Origin: Acanthosepion esculentum | Taxonomy: Eukaryota > Mollusca > Cephalopoda > Sepiida > Sepiidae | DNA: 64,000 bases | Assembly (NCBI GenBank): GCA_964036315.1 | Contig: OZ038487.1 | Location: forward strand, 55,611,409-55,675,408 | Reading direction: 5' to 3' | Shown here: positions 1-9,834 of the stretch, piece by piece | Numbering within the stretch: the first letter of the stretch is position 1 | Layout of the letters: each line of letters begins with the position of its first letter | Program-made: the position numbers and the translations under genes | Notes under the pieces: model-generated | What the model saw: the letters and a program-made list of their open reading frames with translations, nothing else | Database searches by the model: none | What the model was told of the DNA's origin: nothing

Positions 1-373
1 GTGATGGATATATAAACGCTAGACCAGCAGCTAGTGCACTTAATTCTGACAAAGAGCAATGCGTAAAGCATACATATGTACATTTCATCATATATATAAA
101 CACACACACACGTAATTTGTATTTAGGCAGCAATCCCTCATTTATATATGTTTCATTAAAGACAACAGACAAAGTACTGCGATTAAGTTTTTTTATTTAA
201 TTTTTCTTGTGTTCAAAAAATTGCTTTTTTCTGGACATAGAGTGTGTGCAAACTGTCCAGTGTTCTGTAATTCCAAATGTTGTCAGTAATATTTTTAGCC
301 ATTTTTGAGGCTGATTTTATTTTTACTTTTTAACTGGATATGTGGGTATATGGATATACACACAGAGTTTATC

Positions 374-407
<34 letters not shown>

Positions 408-530
408 TATCATATATATTATATGAAATGTTATCAGTCAGCCTCAAAATCTGAACAAACTATCATATATCAGATATTTTCTTAAAGATTTCTTGGGCAA
501 GCTACGAACTTTTCAGCACCCCTCTCTCAA

Positions 531-565
<35 letters not shown>

Positions 566-1235
566 CTGTTTTCAGTTATAGATCTTTTTATCATATTTTG
601 TATCATATTATTCCTCCATTATATTTATTCATTTTATTTCTAGATTTGCAGCATGGTTTTATATCGTCTTATTTTATGCTCCATATTTTATACTTAGATA
701 ATTATATTGTTGTTGCTGTTTTGTATTTATTTTATCATTTTTCTCTATTTTTATACTAAATGGCTTTTTTTTTTCTGACATTTTTGTCATGCTTTATTTT
801 TTATTATTCGTTTATCCTGGGACTCTATATTTCTGTTTTCTCTTTTTTACTCGGAATATTTTATTATGTTCAATGTTTTGTTTTTATTCTATTTATATGG
901 ATTGTCACAATAATTCTATTTTGTTTTTCTGCATATTGCATTTATTTCATATTATATTGTTTATCCTTTCTTTCTATCTACATTTTATTATTTTTATCTT
1001 GTTTTATTTCATATTTCTGTAATGTTTATTGTATTTTGCTATAATTCAGTCAATGTTTTTTTTATTTTATTTTTTCTATTTTTGTATTAAAAGAGGGAAT
1101 GTTTTATTTATATTATCTTATTGTATCATATGCCAATTCATTTTTTATATATTTCTGTTTTAAATTTTGTTCCATTATTATCTTGTATCATAATATGTAT
1201 GTTAGAATTATATAATTCAAACGACAGATATTATC
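1..1235. other. AT-rich non-coding stretch with TA microsatellites
   Basis: No gene is recognisable here. Pure (AT)n runs lie near 374-399 and 533-562. From about 580 to 1200 the plus strand is T-rich, and the short frames that stay open there encode only Phe, Leu, Tyr and Ile runs, which is what poly-T sequence gives by chance. Confidence 0.8.
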
Positions 1236-1239
1236 TGTC

Positions 1240-1535
1240 ACTTAATTATAATGATCAACTTTTCCAAATTATGAATAATCCTTCTCAGACAAGGAGGAAA
1301 TTCCATCAGGAATTGTCCAAAGTTCATTTTGGAAGAAAATCACAAAAATATGGTCCAAGCTTTCAACTTTCTTAAGTCATCATCAGGGTATGTAGAGACA
1401 ATTGATGATGACTTAGGAAAATCAATATCTTGAACTTTTTTTCTAAAATGAACTTTAAGCAATTTCTGATGGAATTTCGTCCTTGTTGGAGAAAGGTTCA
1501 TAATCTAGAAAAATCAGTTATTAAAGTTAATCAGA
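1240..1535. repeat. long imperfect inverted repeat (fold-back)
   Basis: Two arms of roughly 140 bp, about 1240-1385 and 1400-1535, are imperfect reverse complements separated by about 15 bp. Shared blocks include AAATTCCATCAG, AAAGTTCATTTT and AAGTCATCATC, which occur on the plus strand in the left arm and on the minus strand in the right arm. A transcript would fold into one long hairpin. No transposase or target duplication was found, so the class is unknown; it could be a decayed MITE or a local inverted duplication. Confidence 0.65.
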
Positions 1536-1585
1536 ATGAAATGTGTCATTTTTAATGATATTTGCCTTAAAGAACATTTGCTGCC

Positions 1586-1829
1586 TAAACAGTGACTATT
1601 AAAGCTAATATAGCATGACTCTTCGGCAGAATTGAGTCACTGTCAGTCACTGTGTGTTTATCTAAATCTAAAAATAAACACGCTAAAATTCACCTTCATC
1701 CCTGCCGTGAGCCGACGGCTTAGTGGTAAAAGTTCTGACTGACGCCAATTCAGTCGGGTTTCGATCCTAGCTAGAGGCAACCAGACGTCTACCCACACTG
1801 ATGAGCTGTGAAACAGTCTGTCTGTGGAT

Positions 1830-1862
<33 letters not shown>
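1586..1862 (+). mobile_element. tRNA-like SINE with broken hammerhead, (TA)n tail
   Basis: This roughly 250-bp unit is homologous along its whole length to the minus-strand copy at 36404-36686. It carries a tRNA-like promoter, with an A-box-like GGCTTAGTGGTAAAAG near 1708 and a B-box-like GGGTTTCGATCC near 1756. A hammerhead-like segment follows at 1783-1832, and (TA)n runs to about 1862. Compared with the other copy it lacks eight bases (CGAAACAG) just after CTGATGAGCTGTGAAACAG, which removes the 3' strand of stem II, so this ribozyme should not fold. The two inverted copies let the unit boundaries be read directly. No clear target duplication was seen. Confidence 0.7.
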
Positions 1863-1865
<3 letters not shown>

Positions 1866-2202
1866 AAACAGAAAATATATTAAAATAAATATTGGAGTTA
1901 TTCCATTTCATATCTTGTCATTGTTTAATTTCACTCCCTTGTGGACAAAATTTCTTGAAGTTACAGGGAAAGCTGAGATTTTCTTATGGATAAGAGAAAC
2001 TTTGGAACCGACTAAAATTCATAAAACTTCATGGAAAGTTAAAAATTATTCCAAGAAACCGCTTTGTTGAAAACTGATAAAAACAAATTCATTTATTTCT
2101 TCTCAAAATTAAGCAATGGATGTTGAATACATTTTAGGTAAGTATTGTTCGTTATTATGGTAGGTCACTCTAAAAGTATCACTGATACCATGTAACCAAG
2201 TA
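1863..2202. other. unannotated AT-rich sequence
   Basis: I see no coding similarity, repeat family or RNA gene in this stretch. The open frame running through it reads straight out of the preceding TA tract and has no recognisable motif. Confidence 0.6.
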
Positions 2203-2570
2203 TCATCTAGCACACTGATGATAAAGTACATCAGGCAGCATCACCTCTGATCGGGGAGATTGTAGATTTTTGAGTAGCGTCAAATGACCTCTTAATTGCT
2301 GTTGTTCCCAGATCCACCCTGGCCTGCTAAGGTCCCAACTATAGGCAAATAGTGAGCCCCCCAAACAAAAGCAAAACACTATAAAAATATATAAATGCAT
2401 TTTTATAGTAAAAATTCCAACAATACCTATTTATAGTAAAATGACCAACAATACAATTTATCTGTAATTGAAGGCATACAGTTGCATTCAAAATATTTAG
2501 GTTTCAGCATTAAATGACCCATAGAGGTGTTGATATGCTGCTAAACAAAACCAAGCAACCACCATGAAAG
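2203..2570 (-). mobile_element. VNTR retroposon family, short copy
   Basis: Read on the minus strand this matches the family best seen at 48810-49965. It has a head with TATCAACACCTCTATGGGTC-like sequence near 2530-2505, then two or three decayed units of the CCAGCAATA-type repeat, then a 3' body with CCAGGGTGGATCTGGGAACA-like sequence near 2325-2305. The 3' body ends in a decayed form of the 36-bp-spaced GATGTAGTTTATC motif. It is non-coding. A short direct repeat (CTTGGTT) may flank it, but I am not sure of that. Confidence 0.6.
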
Positions 2571-3440
2571 AACTTTCATGACATTAATCCATATAATATC
2601 CTACAATTTCTTAAAAGAAACTGTATTCCAAAATATAACTAACAAAACCACAACATAAAACACAAATAACACTTCCTCTAGTAATTATGTCTATGCAAAC
2701 ATGTATATGTAAAAATGCTGAGTATCATCTACCATGTATTCAATTGTGAAATCAGAAGGACATATATTTATTACTTCAAAACTCACAAGAAAATTAAATT
2801 TCAGCATTAAATGACTCATAAGGAGTTGATATACCATTAAACAAACAAAAACTGCCACATGGGTGAATCATCAGCAACTAAACGATTTCCACTACCAGGA
2901 TCTTCTGAAAGAGGAGGTTTGCTGGATACCCATCAGCATTAAATACAAGACTTGTCAAAGTGTTGATGAATCTTATTGTAGGGCTCAAAAGCCACCTAGC
3001 ACAATGAGGTAGATTGGGTTCTAGTGCTATGTATGCAGTCAGTGTGGTCATTGCTGAGCAGAGAGCTTTCTAGACTGAAATCAACAGTCATGGTGATGGG
3101 TTCCCCTGATGGAATAATTCTCACATGGCCATGATCAAGGTGAGGCTTTCAAGTCAGAAGACATTGGCTGTGGTTTGACCTGGAGAGGGATAAGCTCTAA
3201 TATGTCTACTTCCCCAAGACCTGCTACACATATATGAATACCTCTCAGATTTCAATGTAGATATGTGAAGGGAATGGGTCAGAGGCTCACTTGTGCAGTG
3301 ACCCAATGATGGGTGTGGTGATGATGATTATTGTTGTTTGGTGTGACATATCCAAAATTATTTTTGGCTTTCCCATAACTTATACAGCTGAAACATTTTT
3401 CAATTATGCTAATTAATTTCTGTCGAATGTTTTGAGATGA
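2571..3440. other. mostly unrecognised sequence with a retroposon head fragment
   Basis: Positions 2795-2855 on the minus strand repeat the head of the VNTR retroposon (GTTTAATGGTATATCAACTC followed by an ATTTAATGC block). The rest, including 2900-3310 which is less AT-rich than its surroundings, shows no family I recognise. Confidence 0.5.
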
Positions 3441-3444
3441 AGAA

Positions 3445-3860
3445 GAACCACTATTATTGATTTATTCCAATCGATGTCTTTAGCCTGATTATTAAAAGGG
3501 TTGCTTGATAAATCAGATTTCTAATCCTTTGAAACAAGTTATGAAGACAGTTTCTGGTTTACTTTTGATCTGATTGCATTCAGAATCTTTAAAACAGATA
3601 CCACATGAAAATATACTGACCTTTAAACACCTCTCTTGATTTTAAGAAAAACCCGATGTTGCCAAATCTAGGCTGTATGGACGGGATGCAACAACTGTAA
3701 ATTTTATGCTTCTCACAGTTTGCACTGTTTGTTGACTGCAATCTGATCTTGCATAATTGTGATGCTGAAAGATCTTCTGTAGAAGAGAAACAAGCCCACA
3801 GTGCAAGATACTCTGGACAGTGTGCATCTGGTATGGTTGGAGCGAATTGTTTTTCCTTCA
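3445..3860 (-). pseudogene. mariner-type transposase fragment (decayed)
   Basis: The minus-strand frame around 3827-3642 contains a block like FQHHNYARSDCSQQTVQ, which lines up with the second catalytic Asp region of mariner transposases (usually HHDNARPHTA). It is followed by RPYSLDLATSGFF, matching the PYSPDLAPSDFF signature around the third catalytic Asp. The catalytic Asp of the HHDNAR block is replaced by Asn. In established mariner proteins these motifs lie in the DD34D catalytic core. Downstream residues continue weakly, with stops, towards 3450. The N-terminal half and both terminal inverted repeats are missing. I infer a dead 3' remnant. Confidence 0.6.
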
Positions 3861-4107
3861 TTCACTACTCTATGCCAAATTGTTGCTTACCACCAGATGA
3901 GTTATGTCCCCTTGATGAACTGGCCATTTGGGTGAATCATGATTGATTAGCACAGGTGGCACTACTGATCCATTTGAATAAGTAGTATTTGCACTCATTA
4001 ATTTGCACATTTTAGATATATGGTATGACTTTAAGTGCTGAACAGTAAATATAGGCAGAGTTCTTATTGCTATTCCAGTCTTGCCAAAAGTGTGCACATA
4101 GAAGACA

Positions 4108-4422
4108 TGATTGATTAATTGATTTGTTTTTTACAGTTTATCAACCCTTTGTTGGCTGTTTAATGCAAAAACATATTTTGGATTGTCAGAATAATCCCCC
4201 AACCCCTGAGTGAATATTGTAATAACAATTTTTGGGAGAATAACAATGATCTTTCCAGATACAACTCCTACTATTTAACCTACAGCTGGGGAGTGTAAAT
4301 GAATTCAAACTTTTCCCAAGGGTATTTGTGTCGATGTGAATGCAATCAACCTGACTGGAATTCAAACTTGACTCTCCAATTTTTCATTCTGAGCCACTAT
4401 ACATTACACCACCTGCAAATCC
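4108..4422 (-). mobile_element. tRNA-derived SINE flanked by 9-bp direct repeats
   Basis: Perfect direct repeats TAGAAGACA at 4099-4107 and 4423-4431 flank this unit. On the minus strand it starts GGATTTGCAGGTGGTGTAAT, has a tRNA-like body with a B-box-like GAATTCCAGTCAG region, then a CAAGGGTA block, and ends in a tail containing GGGTTGATAAACTG and AAATCAAT repeats. The head begins exactly where the tRNA-like part begins in the 5S-headed copy at 5229-5590, so this is the same family without the 5S segment. A variable-length target duplication of this kind fits LINE-driven retrotransposition. Confidence 0.75.
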
Positions 4423-4431
4423 TAGAAGACA

Positions 4432-4870
4432 GAAGACTTCATGAGTAGGGTGTGATAAACTTTTGTCAATTTGAAGAATTCTGCTGATAATTAGATGCAA
4501 TTTAATCAATGATCTTATCCACTAGACCACTGTCAGTGACACAAGGTTGTGGAATTTTGGAGCTTTAAACCTAATGTCTATTCTATTCCAACGCTCTGAT
4601 GAGAAATACATTTTTATATTTGGCCTGTTGTGAATAGTTTTGACAAAGAACAAAGAAGCAAACTTGTTGCCATTTCAAGATCAGACACAAACTCACCATT
4701 ATAAATCCAGATATTCATCTTATCGCTAAAATGCATCAAGTAGTGAAATAGTGTATTTTCGTGGTTGATACTCAAGTCTCCACCCAAACCAAATGTGGAC
4801 AATATGTTCTTGTCTCGGGGCAATTATAGTCTTCATTGCTAATGTTTTTTGGGTTTTTTTTAAGCGTATC
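4432..4870. other. unrecognised sequence with a tRNA A-box-like patch
   Basis: On the minus strand near 4540-4515 the sequence GGTCTAGTGGATAAG looks like a tRNA A box, but no B box or cloverleaf follows, so it is probably a SINE scrap. Nothing else here is recognisable. Confidence 0.45.
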
Positions 4871-4879
4871 ACCCCAAGC

Positions 4880-5220
4880 AAGTTTGGAGGCCACTATCAC
4901 GCAAGGGGTTATAGAAGGGTTGGAGGAAGAGCAGATAGAAGTGGTAAAGGAGAGGATGTGGAGAAAGAGAAAGACAGTGGATCGATAAAGGCAAGGGGGT
5001 TACAGAAGATTTGGAGCGAGAGCAGATAGGAATGAAAGGTGAAAGGATGTGGAGAAGGGAAGTGGATAGATCAAGGCAACTGGAGATGTCGATTGACGTT
5101 AAACTTAAATAGTTGGAGATTGTATTTGTCAGGGAAACAGGAATAGGGAAGGGAGTTCCACAGGCGAGATGTGTGAGACATGAAGCTATTGGAGTAGAAG
5201 AGACGTCTACATCTAACATC
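4880..5220 (-). pseudogene. LINE 3' tail (LINE-B-like), decayed
   Basis: Read on the minus strand from about 5220 to 5080, one frame gives RRLFYSNSFMSHTSRLWNSL and continues PYSCFPDKYNLQLFKFNV. This resembles the C-terminal tail of jockey/CR1-like ORF2 proteins (aromatic-rich, WNSLP motif) and matches the ending of the LINE-B copy at 45000-45310. Below 5080 the strand is CT-rich, as LINE-B 3' regions are. The 5S-headed SINE next door is inserted at its upstream edge. The much longer minus-strand frame of 128 aa here is a different frame and not the retrotransposon protein. Confidence 0.6.
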
Positions 5221-5228
5221 TTTACAAG

Positions 5229-5590
5229 GCTTAGGGGCATATCATGTTGAAACACTGGTCCTCATGTGACCACCAAAGTTAAATAATCTTGAACCTGGTC
5301 AGTATCTAGATAGGTGAACACTTGGATTTGTGGGTGGTGTAATGGATAACAGAATTAGAAATTGGACAGCTGAGTTCCAATTCCAGTCAGGTTTGTTATA
5401 TTCACTTATATGCACATTCCCTTAGGAAAGGTATGAATCCACCATCTGCAGGTAAATTAGTAGAACTTGTATCAGTAAATCATTATTATCTGAAAAAAAT
5501 TATGACACTCTAAAATATTTTTTGGCTTTAAAAAAACTGCATAGGGTTGATAAACCATAAAAAACAATTCAATCAATCAAATTTTATGAA
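5229..5590 (+). mobile_element. composite SINE: 5S rRNA-derived head + tRNA-like unit + tail
   Basis: Perfect direct repeats TTTACAAG at 5221-5228 and 5591-5598 bracket a 362-bp insertion. Its first ~100 bp align with animal 5S rRNA: GCATATCATGTTGAAACACT resembles the 5S 5' region, ACCACCAAAGTTAA the A-box side of the internal promoter, and CCTGGTCAGTATCTAGATAG the C-box side. From about 5332 a tRNA-like unit begins (GGTGGTGTAATGG, then GAGTTCCAATTCCAG as B box). The tail after about 5480 holds GGGTTGATAAACCATAAAAA and CAATCAATC repeats. It is decayed, so it is not a working 5S gene. The two pol III heads in one duplication-bounded unit argue for a chimeric SINE and not two chance insertions. 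Confidence 0.75.
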
Positions 5591-5758
5591 TTTACAAGAT
5601 GAGCAAAGTTTACACTAAATTAATAACCTTGTCAAACAATGTCTTTCCCTATTTCTAAGTTTAATCTTCAATGGAAAGAAGGCATGATTCTAAGAGAATA
5701 ATAATTATTATCTCCCTTTGGAGAATATTGGCAGTCATTTTCAATAATATATAGCATA

Positions 5759-6951
5759 CAGTTGGCTATGATAAGTTTTTAGCCATCCTTAATTACAGCA
5801 ATTTTGGCTTGTGTAATAATGTCTCTTCTTTTTTTCACACAGTACCGTGTTAGTATCAAGCTACTCTTATCTATGAACGATAGTTGATTTACATTTTGCA
5901 ATTAAATTTCACGGAAGTAAGGAAACTGATGAATTTCAACGAGGGCAAATAATAGGATGGCATCAGTGTGGTAAGTCAAATAGAGAAATTGGTAGGTTTT
6001 TCCAGGTTAATCATCAAACAGTTAATAATATTGTCAAGAAATTTAATTAAGACGGCCATTGTCATGAGAAACAACGTTCAGGAAGACCAAATATCATGTC
6101 TGAATGAACGAAAAGGGCACTGAAGATTGAAGTCATCAGAAACCATTGTCAGAGCGTCAAAGATGTCATCAACAGCATGGAAATGTCACCATATGCAGTG
6201 AGAATGACTCTGAAAGAGCTAGGCTATCAAAAAAGAGTTGCAAGAAAGAAGCCCTTGATTTCAGAGATTAACAGGCATATGGACTTTGTGAGAGAATTCG
6301 AGAGCAAAGATTATGAATTTTGGCAGTCTGTAATTTGGTCAGATGAAAGTAAAAACACTGAATATCTGCAGGCAACCGTGAAACATGAAGGGATTGGAGT
6401 AATGGTGTGGGACGCTGTCTGATTTGGAGGGAAACCTGAGCTGATTCTTGTTGATGTGTGGTTCTATATCCAAAATACTGTCAAATATTAGAGAAAGGAC
6501 TACTCCCACTATTTGAAACCAATCAGATTGACAAGAATGTCTGCCTTTATCAAGAAGATGGAGCGCTGTGTCATGCGAGTAAAGTAGCAAAGGCCTGGAA
6601 GGAATCACAAGGAATCGTCACTGCCATGAGTAGCCTAAGTCCTGATATGAATCCAATAGAGCACGTTTGGGAGCACCTTCACCAAAAACTTTGAGAGCGT
6701 GCAACCAAAATCATGTCAGTGGCAACCCTTAAAGAAACATTGCTAAAGGAGTGGCAAAATATGGATCAGACGATTGTTGATAACTTGATCAAATCCATGA
6801 AAAATCGAATACAAGCACTGAAACTAGCAAATGGAGGACCTACTCCATACTAGTTCCAAATACTGTTTATGATGAGTAGGGAGTACTGAAGAAAATTTTG
6901 AAATTGGATGTAGTTTATTTCTCCTGGCTAAAAACTTTTCTCAGACCACTG
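5759..6951 (+). mobile_element. Tc1-like DNA transposon, 1193 bp
   Basis: The ends are inverted repeats flanked by TA. The left end at 5759 reads CAGTTGGCTATGATAAG and continues TTTTTAGCCA. The right end, reverse complemented from 6951, reads CAGTGGTCTGAGAAAAG and continues TTTTTAGCCA. TA dinucleotides sit at 5757-5758 and 6952-6953. A TA target, a length near 1.2 kb and a single transposase frame are typical of the Tc1/mariner superfamily. The element is dead because its transposase frame is broken (see the pseudogene at 5915-6853). Confidence 0.85.
5915..6853 (+). pseudogene. Tc1-like transposase, inactivated
   Basis: Translation through stops gives an N-terminal helix-turn-helix region with EFQRGQIIGWHQCGKSNREI, typical of Tc1 DNA-binding domains. 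The catalytic core then reads VIWSDES (first Asp), CLYQEDGALCH (second Asp) and LSPDMNPIEHVWE, where the final Glu of DD34E is present. In-frame stops interrupt the N-terminal part near 6050 and 6105, and another occurs near 6421. Residues normally found between SDESK and NTE are missing, which points to an internal deletion of roughly 25 codons. The frame ends at TAG 6851-6853, about 100 bp before the right inverted repeat. The protein would have cut and pasted the element at TA sites. Confidence 0.85.
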
Positions 6952-6953
6952 TA

Positions 6954-8755
6954 CAATTTCTATAATATACATTTAATATAACAGTATTATACAGTTAGGT
7001 GTGATATAAATACTGGTAGTCTACAGAGTCTGGGTAAACATTAAACTACCAGATACTGTAATATAAGACATAGAAGATATTTTAGAATTGGTTTATAAAG
7101 CTAATTGACTTCACAATGTATCGACCCCTTTTGTGTTATTGAATAGTAAAATATGTTTTTTTGTTTGTTTTTTTATACTGGAGTCTATAGGTAGTCATCG
7201 GCCAGGATTCTACTCATAAAAACTAGAATATAAACCCATAGGTTTTGATATTGAAAATCTTCTTGTGGTTATTAGAACAGCACCTAGTAATTGGTTGATA
7301 ATTGGTAATATTAGCATTTGCCCATTAATTGGTTAACAGATTCTTTTTCATTCATTTATTTTGTTTAATTTATCAATCACTTTGGTTATCCTTGTTTATT
7401 ACAATGCAAAAATTTCATCCCTGGCTTGAGAATCATTATTTACTGTAGACATAGAATGAACTTAAATAATCTATATCTATTCTTCACAAAATGTGTGTGT
7501 GTGTGTATGTGTGTGATTTCCTCAGTTTTCATCTGATTTTGAGGAATTTTTTTTGTTTGATAGATAATTCTTCAGTGGCAGTTTTGAGTCCAAAATGGCT
7601 GGAAATAATTACAACCTTGAAGGTGTGAAAAAAAAGAAAAGATTTTTTACACTTTGCATAAAAAACAAAGGCAAAATTTAATGTCTGTAAAAAACAGCAT
7701 ACAATCAATTTAGAGGATTGAAATATAATACAAAAGATGCACAATGAAGAGACTGCTATGTAGCATTTGCAGGGGTGTTCAATGCGTGGCTGTACGCAGC
7801 AACAGGTGTAGAAAATAACTTTTTTTGGACTGGGGGTTGATGATGCCTCAAGCAAGTTAACTTTTGTCAGGGACATCCTATTTTTGTCACTTTTCCTGTG
7901 AAACAACTGTTCAATTGTAGAGAACCTAAAATAAGTTTTACAGGTGCAAAACATCAGTGATGTGCCCCGTTACCTGAACGTTTAAGCACCATTCTGCCTG
8001 CATAAATTAAACCCACTCAATCTGCAAATCTACGTGTTAATTTACCAAGTCTTGTTTGTTCATGTTCTCTCAGTTTCATTCGCCTAATACATTTCCTAAT
8101 ATTACTTCCTCAGCTGCACCCAAATGTTGTTACTAATATTGATTTTCGGGTGGGTTGACTTTAAACTTAAACTGCTTCAAATGAACGGCAAACATTCCCA
8201 GTAAAATGGAACACCCGGTCGAAGTCGGGTTATAGTGCTAGTATTCTGGAAGTTTTTCATAACTAATGAGGGGGGAAAAGAATTTATTGAGAGTAATTAA
8301 ATTACCAATTATCAACTGATTGATCAGTGCAATCCTCATGGACACTACCACCTGACTGACGTAACAAACATGTAATAGAGTAAAAATCTTAGGTTTAATA
8401 AATAGAAAAGACATTTCAAAGTAACTTATAGAAGTGTTAGAATTCTTAAATACAGTATGTAAAAAAAATATATCCTATTTCAGGGTCATTTTGCAACTAT
8501 CTGTATGGAACATGATGTCATTCATTCTAAATCCAGTCATCATTTACATAACAAGTTTTCCCTTTGTACCAGGGACTGGTGCCATATAATTATATAATAA
8601 CAATCTGAGAAAATATTATTTGAACATTTGTAGTATTATTCATTTATACCAGATAGATTATGAATCTAAGAAATTAAATGCTAATTTTAAATTTTTTGTA
8701 AAAATCAATGTGGCTATTCCTTTTTCCCCACAGTTAGGAAAGGCCAGATTAGAAA
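6954..8755. other. no recognisable gene
   Basis: This 1.8-kb stretch holds a (TG)n run near 7491-7516 and AT-rich filler. A minus-strand frame of 141 aa at 7529-7954 is the longest non-repetitive open frame in the area. It has no motif I recognise, is Phe/Lys/Cys rich, and sits in sequence of low complexity, so I treat it as a chance frame. A short CpG-bearing patch near 8210-8235 (CCCGGTCGAAGTCGGGTTAT) has weak B-box-like character, but nothing around it supports a tRNA. Confidence 0.55.
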
Positions 8756-8759
8756 TATT

Positions 8760-9619
8760 CAGTGTACGATAAATAATTTGTTGTCTAAATTATGCAAAAA
8801 TGAAAATAACACTGACATCTAATTTTAACAGATTTATTTACTAAAATAACATAAAAATATCTTGAACTACTAAAGTAAATTTATTCAATAAAATCGCCAT
8901 TGGCTTCAACCATAGCCTCCAAATGAATTTGGAATCTCTTGCAACTCTTCTGAACGGTTTCCTTGTTTAAGTTGGTTAATGCTGCCATAATCCTTGCTTT
9001 CAGTTCATCTTTGGTGTTACAAGGAGTTTTGTTGCTCTCTTACTCAACTGCGCCCCACACATAATAAGGGGACTGCAGTCTAGGGAGTTAGGCAGCCAGA
9101 TGTAAGGGGTAATGTGGTCGCAGAAATTGTCTGACAGACATGACCGGATTCTCCTGCTTGTGTGGCATGGCACAGTCCTGTTGCCAAGCATAGGGTCTTT
9201 CAGCAGCCACCCTCTTGACCCAAGACAGTACTACCTCCTCAAGGCACTTAATGAAGAGTGTTGAGTCTGAGGCCCACACCAACAAATTCAGTTCTTTTCT
9301 TATCAGAATGATCAGAGTGAGGTTTTCCGAGCTGCTGTACCTTCGTAATCACCATTTGATTCATCCAAATCTTTCTGAATCCTCTGCACTGTCCTCAGAT
9401 TAACATCCAAACACTCAAATGTTCGTTCTGGAGCTTCCAGCGTGAATGCCAGGCAGTACAGAAAGCTGTTTCCAAATTTCTGGCAGAATGAATTGCATTA
9501 TGGTGATCTTTTTCTCAACTGACCCCACTATACTGTGCAGTCGACAAAATCAAAAGCAAACAATGTGTATGCATTAAATTAAAAATATAAAATGGCAACA
9601 ACTTGCCCATTTCACCCTG
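8760..9619 (-). mobile_element. mariner-like element, 860 bp, decayed
   Basis: On the minus strand the element starts at 9619 with CAGGGTGAAATGGGCAAG followed by TTGTTGCC. The opposite end at 8760 reads CAGTGTACGATAAATAA followed by TTTGTTGTC, a diverged inverted repeat. TA follows the right end at 9620-9621 and precedes the left end at 8756-8757 with two extra bases. The flanks match an uninterrupted copy at 11523-11550 (GGCCAAATTAGAAATA joined to TGTCCATGAAAAT), so the pre-insertion site can be read directly. The enclosed transposase is internally deleted and frameshifted. Confidence 0.75.
8881..9500 (-). pseudogene. mariner-superfamily transposase, internally deleted
   Basis: The minus strand encodes, across frameshifts, PYAWQQDCAMPHKQ (second catalytic Asp region, normally FQQDGAPAHTS), then YIWLPNSLDCSPL (normally WPPNSPDLNPLDY, third acidic residue region). 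The C-terminal tail has TKDELKARIMAALTNLNKE and QIHLEAMVEANGDFIE before the stop at 8881-8883. The tail with a basic block and a final ANGDFIE is a good family signature. The first catalytic Asp region is absent, so about a third of the usual ~340 residues are lost. It lies inside the 860-bp element and transcribes leftwards. Confidence 0.75.
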
Positions 9620-9621
9620 TA

Positions 9622-9725
9622 TGTCCATGAAAATGGCTTTTTGGTATTCTTAGGTGTGGTACCCACACAGTCACATATCATGTTAGTGTTGTGATACGTA
9701 TTTCATTTCCCTGTTTTTCTGTTCA
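9622..9725 (+). repeat. dispersed repeat fragment shared with 11537-11632
   Basis: GTCCATGAAAATGGCTTTTT and the following GTGTGGTACCCACACAGTCA are shared, with changes, with 11537-11632. The mariner at 8760-9619 is inserted at the left edge of this repeat. Its identity is unknown; in the other copy it joins LINE-C tail sequence. Confidence 0.6.
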
Positions 9726-9834
9726 TTATATTGCATTTGTTAGTTGTATAGCATTGACTTTTAATATAAGTAAGTAATTGAAAAATGTAACCATAATAAA
9801 TATTGTCATATAGGAATAAAATGTTGTTGCCGAC

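Noticed and set aside
4515..4540. tRNA gene suggested by GGTCTAGTGGATAAG on the minus strand
   Set aside because: No cloverleaf, anticodon stem or B box at the right distance.
4869..5255. 128-aa minus-strand frame
   Set aside because: It overlaps a LINE-B-like tail that is better read in another frame, and it runs into the 5S-headed SINE.
7529..7954. 141-aa minus-strand frame
   Set aside because: It has no recognisable motif or neighbour, and its composition is that of AT-rich DNA. I cannot exclude a small exon but cannot support one.
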